8,914 bases of DNA from UBA1146 sp963854815 (GCA_963854815.1 CAWLAN010000114.1:1-8914), one strand, 5' to 3'. Counted from the first letter of the stretch, positions 1-6,857 are shown. Notes: generated from the sequence alone by a model not told the origin. Translations and numbers: made by a program.

Positions 1-89
1 GCCGCTGACACCGCTGCCGCTCCCCTGAGGAATTGCCTACGGGTCGGTTCGTTCTGTTGGGACTGAGCCGCGGGATCCATGATCGTCAT
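1..89 (-). CDS. Tat-exported protein, N-terminal fragment cut by the window edge
   Basis: Only the first 29 codons are in the window, so the product cannot be named. Reading leftward from an ATG at 89, the peptide has a polar start and then T-R-R-Q-F-L-R-G at residues 16-23, followed by an Ala-rich stretch (AAAVSA). This is a textbook twin-arginine leader, so the mature protein should be folded before export. The start at 89 is preceded by GGAGG at 98-94, within AAGGAGG, four bases away. A second in-frame ATG at 80 lies 13 bases from that site, which makes 89 the better choice. The gene begins 29 nt after the stop of the c-heme membrane protein and on the same strand, so it is probably a further member of the operon. 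Another Gfo/Idh/MocA oxidoreductase or a redox partner would fit the context, but nothing visible decides this. Confidence 0.8.
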   Translation of the reverse strand, partial: MTIMDPAAQSQQNEPTRRQFLRGAAAVSA

Positions 90-93
90 CTCG

Positions 94-100
94 CCTCCTT
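94..100 (-). promoter_or_regulatory. Ribosome binding site deciding the left-edge gene start
   Basis: The minus strand reads AAGGAGG here, four bases before ATG 89. The next in-frame ATG at 80 is 13 bases away, so this site favours the upstream start. It lies in the 29-nt gap after the heme protein gene. Confidence 0.6.
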
Positions 101-118
101 CTGTCGGTTTCAATTGGT

Positions 119-895
119 TCACTTTTGGCGCCTCGATGTCGCCGGCAACCACAGATCGGCCAGCACTCCGCCAAGCAGGATCGCCTGGCCGATGCTGTAG
201 GCGGCTCCGGAGATCACGATGCACAGCGCCCAGGATGGACTGTATCGTGCCAGCCACCAACCCCCTACATCGCCCAGAAGCCCCAATCCCATGATCGCGA
301 TCAGCAACGAAATCCAGGCTCTGGGCCAGCGCGTCAGCAGCACCAGGGCGGCGACCAGAAGCCCCTGAACCGACAGAGCAAGGGCATGAGCATGGGTACT
401 GGCCGCCAGCACAGCGACCGGTGTCGGCAGAATTTTGCGCGAGAAAGCGATCTCCCGGATGTCGTCGAAATACTGCAACGGGGGAATGGCACTGCCCACT
501 TCGGCGCCGGCAGAACGGGAGTGACACTCGATGCAGTGCTGTTCGATGATCTCCGCCGGCGGGATCTCCAGATCGAGACTGTCGTAGTCCTCCACGATGC
601 GTCCCCCCGCCAGCCACTCGAGCAATATCTTGCTCTGAAGTGCCGGAAGGGTCTCCGGATGCCCTCGTTCGAGAGCTCTGCCGAGTAGCCCGGGACTATC
701 GATGCCGTGATAGGCACCGCGGATGTCATCGAGGCTGAAGCCGGGTAGTTCATCCCGGTTCTGGTAGTGGTTCACCAGATGGATACCGCTAGCCCAGAGT
801 CCGCCCAGCAAGACCAGCACCAGCGAGGTGATTCCGATGCGGATCCCCCGTGGCTGGCCTCGCAGCCCATCTGCTGGCGATGGCAACAACCCCAT
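119..895 (-). CDS. Membrane protein with single c-type heme motif
   Basis: A 258-residue protein. It has a basic N-terminus (R12, R16, R19), a first membrane segment at about 21-41, a soluble region of about 115 residues, and three further hydrophobic segments at about 158-188, 193-216 and 222-248. It ends in a basic SRRQK tail. The soluble part holds one heme-attachment motif, C-I-E-C-H at 121-125. The charge pattern puts both ends in the cytoplasm and the heme domain outside, as c-heme attachment requires. H168 and H170 lie near the outer side of the second membrane segment and could be metal or heme ligands, but this is a guess. The start codon follows an AAGGAGG site that overlaps the stop of the preceding Gfo gene, with three bases between stop and start, so translation is probably coupled. 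I do not recognise a named family. A role in passing electrons from exported oxidoreductases to the membrane chain is inferred from context only. Confidence 0.85.
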   Translation of the reverse strand: MGLLPSPADGLRGQPRGIRIGITSLVLVLLGGLWASGIHLVNHYQNRDELPGFSLDDIRGAYHGIDSPGLLGRALERGHPETLPALQSKILLEWLAGGRIVEDYDSLDLEIPPAEIIEQHCIECHSRSAGAEVGSAIPPLQYFDDIREIAFSRKILPTPVAVLAASTHAHALALSVQGLLVAALVLLTRWPRAWISLLIAIMGLGLLGDVGGWWLARYSPSWALCIVISGAAYSIGQAILLGGVLADLWLPATSRRQK

Positions 896-898
896 CCT

Positions 899-2128
899 CT
901 AGGCCTCCTTCAGGTCATCGGCAGAAATTTTGATCACTCCACCCTCGACGACGGCTCGTTGGGCAGCGATTCCCACCGCAGTCGCACGCAGCCCTTCGCT
1001 GACTCCCGTCTTGACCTTGATTCCCGCGCTGCAACTTTGCAGGAAATCGGCGATTCCGTAGTGGAGAGAATCATGGGGAAGTCCGACTCCATCTTTGAGT
1101 TTGTTCTGGCTCGCCAGTTTGGTCGCATCGGCGATGAGAGTGATTCCTTCATCGTTGAAGAATCGTTGACGGTTGGCATAGACCTCCCAACCCTGGGTTG
1201 CCGCATCGGCTTCCTTGAACATCCAGCCATGACTCCAGGCCAACCGGAAGGCAGAGTTCACTCCGTGCAGGACTTCATAACGGCCACCATAGGAGTTGCC
1301 GAGCGTCGCCTGGTATTCGAGACACTGGCCCCTGGGAAACTCGAGAATCAGATTGACGGTATCAGCCACCTTGCGGCCATCATCCCACACGAAGACGCCG
1401 CCATTTCCTGACACTCGCACCGGGTATTGACCGGTGAACCAGTGGATGACATCGAACTGGTGAGTGCCCCATTCGCCGGGAAGGCCCAGCGACACGGAAG
1501 GATCGAGGCGCCAGTCGAGGCGCGCCTGGCGCGCTGCTGTCGAAGCAGCCTGGCGCCAGGAAGTCTTGCGTGAGTTCTGGGCTCGCATCGAAACCAGTTT
1601 GAGAAATGCCTCGGTGCGATAGAAGGATCGCGCCAGCGAATAGACCGGATTGGATCGAGCCAGTAACCCGACCTGGAAGACCCGATCACTGGATCGTGTC
1701 GCTGCTGCGATGGCGCGAGCGTCTTCGAGCGTGTGCGCCAGCGGAGCCTCGCAGTAGACGTGTTTTCCGGCGGCCACGGCCGCTTCGGCGATCGATCTGT
1801 GAAGATGAGTCGGGGTCGCGACGAAAATCGCCTCGATCGACGATTCACTGGCCAGTAGTTGCTCGAAATCGGAATAGGTCGCAGCCTCGCCGACGCGTCT
1901 CTTGGCGCTCCTGAGGCGCGGTTCATCCCGATCGCACACCGCCGCGATGGTGGCGCCCAGTTTCTGCAGTTCGGCAGCGATGGCTCGCCCCTGTCGTCCC
2001 ATGCCGACGATCGCCACCGGATAGCCTTTCGGGGCCCGCATCGCCATCGCCTCGAGACCCGGTATCAGGGCCATTCCCGCCAGCGCACCGGCTCCCTGGA
2101 TCAGAAAGTCTCTACGGTCCGTTTCCAT
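899..2128 (-). CDS. Gfo/Idh/MocA family protein with Tat leader, EKP motif changed to EAP
   Basis: A 409-residue protein. It begins with a twin-arginine leader (D-R-R-D-F-L-I at 4-10, then an Ala/Gly/Leu stretch) without a clear lipobox. The nucleotide-binding Rossmann fold follows, with V-G-M-G-R-Q-G at 41-47, C-D-R-D at 65-68 and A-T-P-T-H at 104-108. The usual E-K-P signature, whose lysine is important for catalysis, reads C-E-A-P at 126-129. The C-terminal domain keeps a G-T-H-Q-F-D-V-I-H-W block (221-230) with H223, D226 and H229 as possible active-site residues. Its start lies 28 nt inside the 3' end of the ApbE gene, with an AAGAGGA-type ribosome site in that coding sequence, and its stop is 3 nt before the heme protein gene. 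The family oxidises or reduces sugars with NAD(P). Loss of the lysine means that this member may be altered in chemistry or be a binding or partner subunit. The substrate is not known. Confidence 0.92.
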   Translation of the reverse strand: METDRRDFLIQGAGALAGMALIPGLEAMAMRAPKGYPVAIVGMGRQGRAIAAELQKLGATIAAVCDRDEPRLRSAKRRVGEAATYSDFEQLLASESSIEAIFVATPTHLHRSIAEAAVAAGKHVYCEAPLAHTLEDARAIAAATRSSDRVFQVGLLARSNPVYSLARSFYRTEAFLKLVSMRAQNSRKTSWRQAASTAARQARLDWRLDPSVSLGLPGEWGTHQFDVIHWFTGQYPVRVSGNGGVFVWDDGRKVADTVNLILEFPRGQCLEYQATLGNSYGGRYEVLHGVNSAFRLAWSHGWMFKEADAATQGWEVYANRQRFFNDEGITLIADATKLASQNKLKDGVGLPHDSLHYGIADFLQSCSAGIKVKTGVSEGLRATAVGIAAQRAVVEGGVIKISADDLKEA

Positions 2129-3003
2129 CTTTCCTCTTCCACGGGAGTTTCCGATCGTGGTTGCTGCTCGATGGATGGCAACGCTTCGATGGGATACCCC
2201 TCGAGAGATGGCGGTATTTTTGCCGCCACTTCACTGTCGAAACCGGCCACGGTGAGGGCCGTTGCCCAGGCATCGCAATCGGTAGCACGAGGCCCGATGA
2301 CGACAGCACCGGGTCGCTGGGTCGAGATCCTCGCCCCTGTGGCTGGATCGATGATGTGGCCGAAGCCACCACCTCCATGCGGTGAACTGACCGCCAGACA
2401 GCGATCGCGTAGGCGCACCGGTTCGCCGGACCGACCTCTGACCTCGATGGCCCAATCTCGACGACCCTCGGCAGATCCGATGGCAACGACACTGCTGGTG
2501 CCGCCATGGATCAACGCTCGTGACACTCCCGCTTCGCGCAAGATCTCGCTGGCCAGATCACAGGCATAACCCTTGGCGATGGCACCCAGATCGAATCGAA
2601 GACGCGGTTCGAGAAGTCGAATCGTTGCGCCTTCTTGATCCAACTCTACCGCCGACAAACCATCTCGAGGTGCGACACCTTCAAGACGATCACGACGTGG
2701 ATCCCCAGCGGCCAGATCCGCTCCGATGAGCGGGTCGAAGGCACCGCCCGTCTGCTGGTGAAGACGGACGCAATGCTGCAGGAGATCGAGGGTGAGAGCG
2801 TCGATGGGAACCGGTCGCAAGAAAGCCTCAGCGTGGATTCTCGACAACAGACTGTCGCTGGAGAAGACGTTCCACAATCGATGGCAAATCGAGACCTCCT
2901 CGAGGGCCTGCTCGACGGCAGCACGCAGCAAGCGCAGATCTGCCCCCCCGGCGACGATCTCGAACCGAGTTCCCATCGCCGCGAGGGCGCCCCTGTGCAG
3001 CAT
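2101..3003 (-). CDS. apbE: FAD:protein FMN transferase (ApbE family), leaderless
   Basis: A 300-residue ApbE-type protein. The family uses FAD and Mg2+ to attach FMN covalently to Thr or Ser of target proteins. Visible motifs in order are A-M-G-T-R-F at 9-14, T-G-G-A-F-D at 85-90, D-L-G-A-I-A-K-G-Y at 138-146, L-I-H-G-G-T at 164-169, H-I-I-D-P-A-T-G at 216-223 and T-D-C-D-A-W-A-T-A at 241-249. The last block keeps the Asp and Thr expected for metal binding. The protein starts almost directly at the MGT motif and has no signal peptide or lipobox, unlike many exported ApbE proteins. Extension upstream is impossible because the TAG of the preceding Gfo gene lies in the same frame 18 nt before this ATG. 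A GGGGAG site is 6 nt from the start. The 3' end overlaps the next gene by 28 nt. No protein in the window shows a clear D-x-x-S/T-G-A-T/S FMN acceptor motif, so its target lies elsewhere or in the truncated left-edge gene. Confidence 0.92.
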   Translation of the reverse strand: MLHRGALAAMGTRFEIVAGGADLRLLRAAVEQALEEVSICHRLWNVFSSDSLLSRIHAEAFLRPVPIDALTLDLLQHCVRLHQQTGGAFDPLIGADLAAGDPRRDRLEGVAPRDGLSAVELDQEGATIRLLEPRLRFDLGAIAKGYACDLASEILREAGVSRALIHGGTSSVVAIGSAEGRRDWAIEVRGRSGEPVRLRDRCLAVSSPHGGGGFGHIIDPATGARISTQRPGAVVIGPRATDCDAWATALTVAGFDSEVAAKIPPSLEGYPIEALPSIEQQPRSETPVEEERWKRTVETF

Positions 3004-3021
3004 ACTGTCTCCCCGCCCCGA

Positions 3022-4362
3022 CTAGCCGATACTCTCGGCGGTCATGGTGGAGGGATCGAACTCGAACGCTTTCCCCTCCCACATCGAACGGGTCGCGAGG
3101 TCGACCGCGACGATCACCTTGGTACCAAGGTCGACGTTGGAATCAGGTTGACGGCGCGTTCGGATGCAATCGAGCCAGTTCTTGCGCAGCGCATCCTGAT
3201 CGTTACCGATGCTCTCGCAGATCACCTCTTCCGGCTCGACCTCATCGGCAAACAGCCGCTGTGGAACCATCTTGCAGTTGCCACCACCGAGGTAAATCGT
3301 TCCTTGGTGGCCACGGATCATCGTCTCGAGGCCCATCTCGTTGCAGGTAGAACCGGCCACGATGAGAGTGTGCCCCTTCTCGAACTGGATCTGCAGATTG
3401 ACCTGATCGTGGTTCTCCATCGCCTTGTCGATGTAGTGACCTCCGGTGGCAACGACCCTCGTCGGCCAACCCTGATCGAGAGCCATCATCAACGGAGTGA
3501 TCTCGTGGACCAGCAGATCGCCGACGATTCCTGTCGAGAAATCCTTGTAGCGACGCCAGCGCGCGCACAGTGCCGGATCCCATTCCCGCGGCCCGGCCGG
3601 ACCACACCAGCGTTCCCAGTCGATGTTGACACCCGGCTTCCACTCGGGATCGATCCCGTAGTAGAGCCATTCCCCATCCCTGGAGTTACGACAGTAGGAG
3701 GTCTGGCTGAAGGTCGGCTTGCCGATGGCATCTCTGGCGATCATCTCCTGAGCCGCCTTGTATTTCGGCAGCATGATCTTCTGGGTACCGATCTGTATCA
3801 GCATGTCCGGGTTCGCCAGAACGATCTGGCGCAGTCGAAGTGCCTCGGGCAAGCGCAACGTCATCGGTTTCTCGAGATAGACATCTTTTCCGGCCAGCAG
3901 CGCATCTTCGGCCATCTGAGCATGCCAGTGTTCCGGTGAAGCGATGAGGACACCATGGATGTCGCTACGAGCGAGCAACTCGTGATAGTCGTTGTAGATG
4001 GCACACTCGCCACCCTGGGCCTTGTTGATCTTGTTCTCCGCCACCGCCCGGCGCTTGTGGTTGACGTCGCACACGGCAACGATCTCGACCTTCTCTTCAC
4101 CCCTCGTGGCAAAACGCAGGAACGAATCGATGTGGCCACCACCCATACCACCGGTACCGATCACCGCCATCCGTACCAGACCGTCATCGCCGAGCGGTGT
4201 CCGCCCTACAGCCTTTGCGATGGCTCCAGGAGCAGCGGCAATCCGTCCGGAACCGGGCAGATTACAACCCGTCAGGGCCATCGCTCCGGCAGCAACCGCA
4301 GCACCTCTGAGGAAATCCCGGCGGTCCGCGCCAGCCGGTTTCATCGGATCCTTGTGTTTCAT
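3022..4362 (-). CDS. Gfo/Idh/MocA oxidoreductase, predicted Tat lipoprotein
   Basis: A 446-residue oxidoreductase. The open frame continues upstream to 4518, but the ATG at 4362 is chosen because AAGGAG lies 7 nt before it and the Tat leader starts just after it. The leader has D-R-R-D-F-L-R-G (13-20), an Ala-rich hydrophobic stretch and L-T-G-C at 30-33, a good lipobox, so the mature protein is probably a lipid-anchored exported enzyme. The Rossmann motif G-T-G-G-M-G-G-G is at 69-76, followed by C-D-V-N at 98-101 and S-P-E-H-W-H at 142-147. The canonical E-K-P is at 164-166. A G-D-L-L-V-H-E block (281-287) supplies a likely catalytic His286. The C-terminal N-W-L-D-C-I-R-T-R-R-Q-P segment (395-406) is common in the large Planctomycetota branch of the family. 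The expected reaction is NAD(P)-dependent sugar oxidation or reduction. The cofactor would probably have to be bound before export, as in Zymomonas glucose-fructose oxidoreductase. The substrate is unknown. Confidence 0.94.
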   Translation of the reverse strand: MKHKDPMKPAGADRRDFLRGAAVAAGAMALTGCNLPGSGRIAAAPGAIAKAVGRTPLGDDGLVRMAVIGTGGMGGGHIDSFLRFATRGEEKVEIVAVCDVNHKRRAVAENKINKAQGGECAIYNDYHELLARSDIHGVLIASPEHWHAQMAEDALLAGKDVYLEKPMTLRLPEALRLRQIVLANPDMLIQIGTQKIMLPKYKAAQEMIARDAIGKPTFSQTSYCRNSRDGEWLYYGIDPEWKPGVNIDWERWCGPAGPREWDPALCARWRRYKDFSTGIVGDLLVHEITPLMMALDQGWPTRVVATGGHYIDKAMENHDQVNLQIQFEKGHTLIVAGSTCNEMGLETMIRGHQGTIYLGGGNCKMVPQRLFADEVEPEEVICESIGNDQDALRKNWLDCIRTRRQPDSNVDLGTKVIVAVDLATRSMWEGKAFEFDPSTMTAESIG

Positions 4363-4399
4363 GTCATTCTCCTTCTTGGAATGGTTTCTGATTTCTGAT

Positions 4400-5359
4400 T
4401 CAACTGGCCGCGAACTCGTCACGGACTTTTTCGAGCAATCTCTTGGTGGCGAGGATTCCATCCTGTTCGGATCCGCCACCCTCGAACTCGATGCCGACGT
4501 AACCGTGATATTTCGCATCGAGCACGATCTTCATCATCTTCTGGTAATCGGTGTTGGTCTCATTACCGTCCTTGTCGAAGGCGTGACTCTTGGCGCTGAC
4601 CGCCTTGGCAAAGGGCATCAACTCCGCGACCCCCTTGTAGCGATCGTAGCTCTTTCCTCCACCGAGATTGAAATTGCCAAAGTCAGGGAGAGTCCCGCAA
4701 CGCGGATGGTTGACCGTTTTCATCACTCCGGCGAGCCAGGCACCGTTGGAGGAAAGGCCGCCATGATTCTCGACGATGACGTTGAGACCTTGCGATGCTC
4801 CATATTCGGTCAGCATCATCAGACCATCGGCGGCGAGTTTCATCTGTTCCTCGTAACTGCCGGCACTGGCGGCATTGACCCGGATCGAATGACAGCCGAG
4901 GAAGCTGGCCGCATCGACCCAGCGATGGTGATTGTGGACCGCCTGCGCCCGGGCTTTCGCGTCCGGATCGCCGAGGCGTCCCTCTCCATCGCACATGATC
5001 AGCAGGCTCTCGATGTCATGATCTTTGCACTGCTGATCGAGTTGGGTCAGGTATTTCTGGTCTCGGGCCTTGGCCTTGAAGAAGGAGTTGACGTACTCGA
5101 CGGCACCGATGCCATACACATCGCGGGTCACACGAGGAAAATCCATGTTGGTCATCTGCCCGCCTTGCAGCGATCGATGCAACGACCACTCGGCGAGCGA
5201 GATTTCAAACAGTTTCACCGGATTCCTCTCCACCAGGGAACTGGCCCAGCGACCCGGAGCGGAGTTGCACCCGGCAAGTCCGACCATCGCTGCGGCCGCC
5301 GAGGTGGTCACAACTCCAAGAAAATCACGCCGATGCAGATGAGTATCCGGCAGATTCAT
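4400..5359 (-). CDS. Sugar phosphate isomerase/epimerase-like TIM barrel (AP endonuclease 2 family), Tat lipoprotein
   Basis: A 319-residue protein of the xylose-isomerase-like TIM barrel superfamily. The ATG at 5359 is chosen over the frame's upstream end at 5419. It forms a 4-nt ATGA overlap with the stop of the permease gene, has AGGAG 8 nt before it, and is followed at once by a Tat leader (H-R-R-D-F-L-G at 9-15). L-A-G-C at 28-31 is a lipobox. Probable metal ligands at the strand ends are E198 in V-E-N-H-G-G, D227 in L-P-D-F-G-N, H259 in A-K-S-H-A-F-D and E292 in I-E-F-E-G-G. Family members isomerise or epimerise sugars. Some, such as the DgpC/CarC type, act on 3-keto-glycosides by elimination. 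Export to the periplasm argues against a phosphorylated substrate, so the usual 'sugar phosphate isomerase' label may mislead. A role in 3-keto-sugar lyase, isomerase or hydratase chemistry is inferred from the neighbouring Gfo and PF06439 genes. Confidence 0.92.
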   Translation of the reverse strand: MNLPDTHLHRRDFLGVVTTSAAAAMVGLAGCNSAPGRWASSLVERNPVKLFEISLAEWSLHRSLQGGQMTNMDFPRVTRDVYGIGAVEYVNSFFKAKARDQKYLTQLDQQCKDHDIESLLIMCDGEGRLGDPDAKARAQAVHNHHRWVDAASFLGCHSIRVNAASAGSYEEQMKLAADGLMMLTEYGASQGLNVIVENHGGLSSNGAWLAGVMKTVNHPRCGTLPDFGNFNLGGGKSYDRYKGVAELMPFAKAVSAKSHAFDKDGNETNTDYQKMMKIVLDAKYHGYVGIEFEGGGSEQDGILATKRLLEKVRDEFAAS

Positions 5360-6669
5360 GACTGCAACTCCTGCTTCTTGGTCCCGGAAGGATAGGAAAG
5401 GAACATCAACACCAGACACAACAAACTGGCGTACATCGGTACCGAAAATAGTTCAGTCGTATAGTGATACCAATCATCTCCTTCGGCAACCCTGGTCTTC
5501 GCCCAGGCGGAAACAGCGGCGGCAATCTTGCTACCCACGATGATTCCGATTCCAAGGATCACCAGATTGAAAAGATTTTGAGCGCTCGCTCGAACATCTC
5601 TGGAAGTTTCCTCATCGACCACCATGTAGGCCACGAAGATGAAACAACCGAAGCAGAATCCGTGAAGTGCCACACCGATCAGCACCAAAGGCATGCCCGC
5701 CTCCCCGAGCATCGGTGCGTAACTGAAGAGTGCCATCCGAGCGGCGTAGGCCAAAAGCCCGATCATCAGCAATTTTTTGCGACTAAATCGTAGCGCCAGA
5801 AGCGGAATCATCGCCAGCACGATGATCTCGGACATCTGACCGATGGTCATCAATCCTCCGCCCCCGATTCCGAAGATGGAATTGAGAGCATTGGATATGC
5901 CTGCGCCTCCCATCTCACTCTGAAAACTGTTGAGAAAGGGTGCCGTGTGGACAAAGTAAAACTGATGAATGCAGGAAACCGGTACCGCGATGAAAAACAA
6001 CGTCAGAAGCGGTTGATGAGAGACCTGGCCGAGAGCTTGGAGGGTGGCGTTTTCACTCTTGCCACCACTGGGAGGAGTCTTGGGGAGTCCGAACAAACAG
6101 TAGAGACCCATGGCGACCCCGAGCGCTCCGCTCAGTCGGAACGCGTCCGCCATTCCGGAGTAGACTGCCGGATCCTTGGCATTTTCCGTAGAACCGCCGG
6201 CGTATTGATAGAGCAACCACTGACCGATACCGATGCCGGCAACGATCCAGCCGATGGTTCCCCACAAGCGAATCTTGCCGAAGTCTCGATCGCGATCCTG
6301 GATGTGATGAAATGAAAGGCTATTGGTCAAAGCCAGAGTGGGAGAATAAATCAGCGAGTAAACGAGGGTGAAGTAGAAGAAGGTCGAGTATTCGTTCACC
6401 GTCGCGAGATTCCAGGCCAAAACCCCACCCGCCAGATGACTCAGGGCCAGGAACTTCTCGGTGTTGAACCACCGATCTGCCACCTGCCCTGCGATGAAGG
6501 GACCGAAGATGGCCCCGACGGCACCTACGGCAAAAATATTGCCCACCTGTGTACCGTCGAATCCTTTTGCCTTGGTCAATAAATCCCACAGCAAAGGTAG
6601 CCAGGCACCCCAGATCGCGTACTGCAGAAACATCATCACAGACAGGCGAACCTTGACACCACCAGCCAT
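5356..6669 (-). CDS. MFS permease, nucleoside:H+ symporter-like
   Basis: A 437-residue integral membrane protein with about twelve hydrophobic segments and a central hydrophilic loop near 197-218. The first segment follows V-K-V-R-L-S at 5-10. Features of the nucleoside:H+ symporter branch of the major facilitator superfamily include F-L-Q-Y-A-I-W-G-A-W-L-P at 14-25, G-P-F-I-A-G-Q-V-A-D-R-W at 56-67, K-I-R-L-W-G-T-I-G-W at 132-141 and R-D-V-R-A-S-A-Q-N at 357-365. In Planctomycetota such permeases often sit beside sugar oxidoreductases, so the cargo here may be a sugar or keto-sugar and not a nucleoside. It is the first gene of the minus-strand string and its stop overlaps the TIM barrel start (ATGA). 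The start is uncertain. ATG 6669 has only GAGG five bases upstream. An in-frame GTG at 6714 or TTG at 6708 lies behind a stronger GGGGAGGG and would add 15 or 13 residues, including an acidic SETDSADSAEV segment. Confidence 0.9.
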   Translation of the reverse strand: MAGGVKVRLSVMMFLQYAIWGAWLPLLWDLLTKAKGFDGTQVGNIFAVGAVGAIFGPFIAGQVADRWFNTEKFLALSHLAGGVLAWNLATVNEYSTFFYFTLVYSLIYSPTLALTNSLSFHHIQDRDRDFGKIRLWGTIGWIVAGIGIGQWLLYQYAGGSTENAKDPAVYSGMADAFRLSGALGVAMGLYCLFGLPKTPPSGGKSENATLQALGQVSHQPLLTLFFIAVPVSCIHQFYFVHTAPFLNSFQSEMGGAGISNALNSIFGIGGGGLMTIGQMSEIIVLAMIPLLALRFSRKKLLMIGLLAYAARMALFSYAPMLGEAGMPLVLIGVALHGFCFGCFIFVAYMVVDEETSRDVRASAQNLFNLVILGIGIIVGSKIAAAVSAWAKTRVAEGDDWYHYTTELFSVPMYASLLCLVLMFLSYPSGTKKQELQS

Positions 6670-6857
6670 GGGGACCTCGGCGGAATCGGCCGAATCTGTC
6701 TCCGACAAGAGCACACTCCCTCCCCTGGAGCCTCGATACGAACACGAATTCCCTCGGTGAGCAGATCGTAAGCGATACCCCTCATGGGGGCCACGACCCA
6801 CCCTGCTGGCTCCAGGGCGACTCACATGGCATCATCCCGGCCGGACAGGAGGTATCG
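6670..6857. promoter_or_regulatory. Divergent intergenic control region
   Basis: These 188 nt separate the minus-strand operon from the plus-strand PF06439 gene and must carry signals for both. Three symmetrical elements are visible. One is a perfect 10-bp inverted repeat with arms at 6723-6732 and 6808-6817. Two are short hairpin-like sequences: ATCG-TAAG-CGAT at 6765-6776 and CCCC-TCAT-GGGG at 6778-6789. AGGAGG at 6847-6852 is the ribosome site of the plus-strand gene. I could not identify a convincing sigma-70 -35/-10 pair on either strand. The regulatory role is inferred from position. Confidence 0.5.
6723..6817. repeat. Perfect 10-bp inverted repeat in divergent region
   Basis: CCCTGGAGCC at 6723-6732 is exactly complementary in reverse to GGCTCCAGGG at 6808-6817, with 75 nt between the arms. 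The left arm, read on the minus strand, runs straight into the GGGGAGGG ribosome-site-like sequence in front of the alternative permease starts. The right arm forms CTGG-CT-CCAG, a short palindrome, with its flank. The pair could be two operator sites bound by one regulator with looping, or chance. No regulator gene is present in the window. Confidence 0.45.

Noticed and set aside
2635..3939. Plus-strand open frame of 434 codons opposite ApbE and Gfo-1
   Set aside because: It lies antisense to two genes with intact family motifs, shows no recognisable domain or leader, and is rich in Arg/His/Asp as expected of a shadow frame.
4363..4518. Extension of the Gfo-1 frame upstream to ATG 4518
   Set aside because: It would run inside the TIM barrel gene and place the Tat leader 52 residues further in. 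ATG 4362 has AAGGAG at good spacing.
3998..5395. Plus-strand open frame of 465 codons opposite Gfo-1 and the TIM barrel
   Set aside because: It is antisense to two well-supported genes with good ribosome sites, and its composition and lack of motifs mark it as a shadow.
6670..6857. Sigma-70-type promoters in the divergent region
   Set aside because: I could not find a -35/-10 pair with acceptable matches and spacing on either strand, so none is placed.
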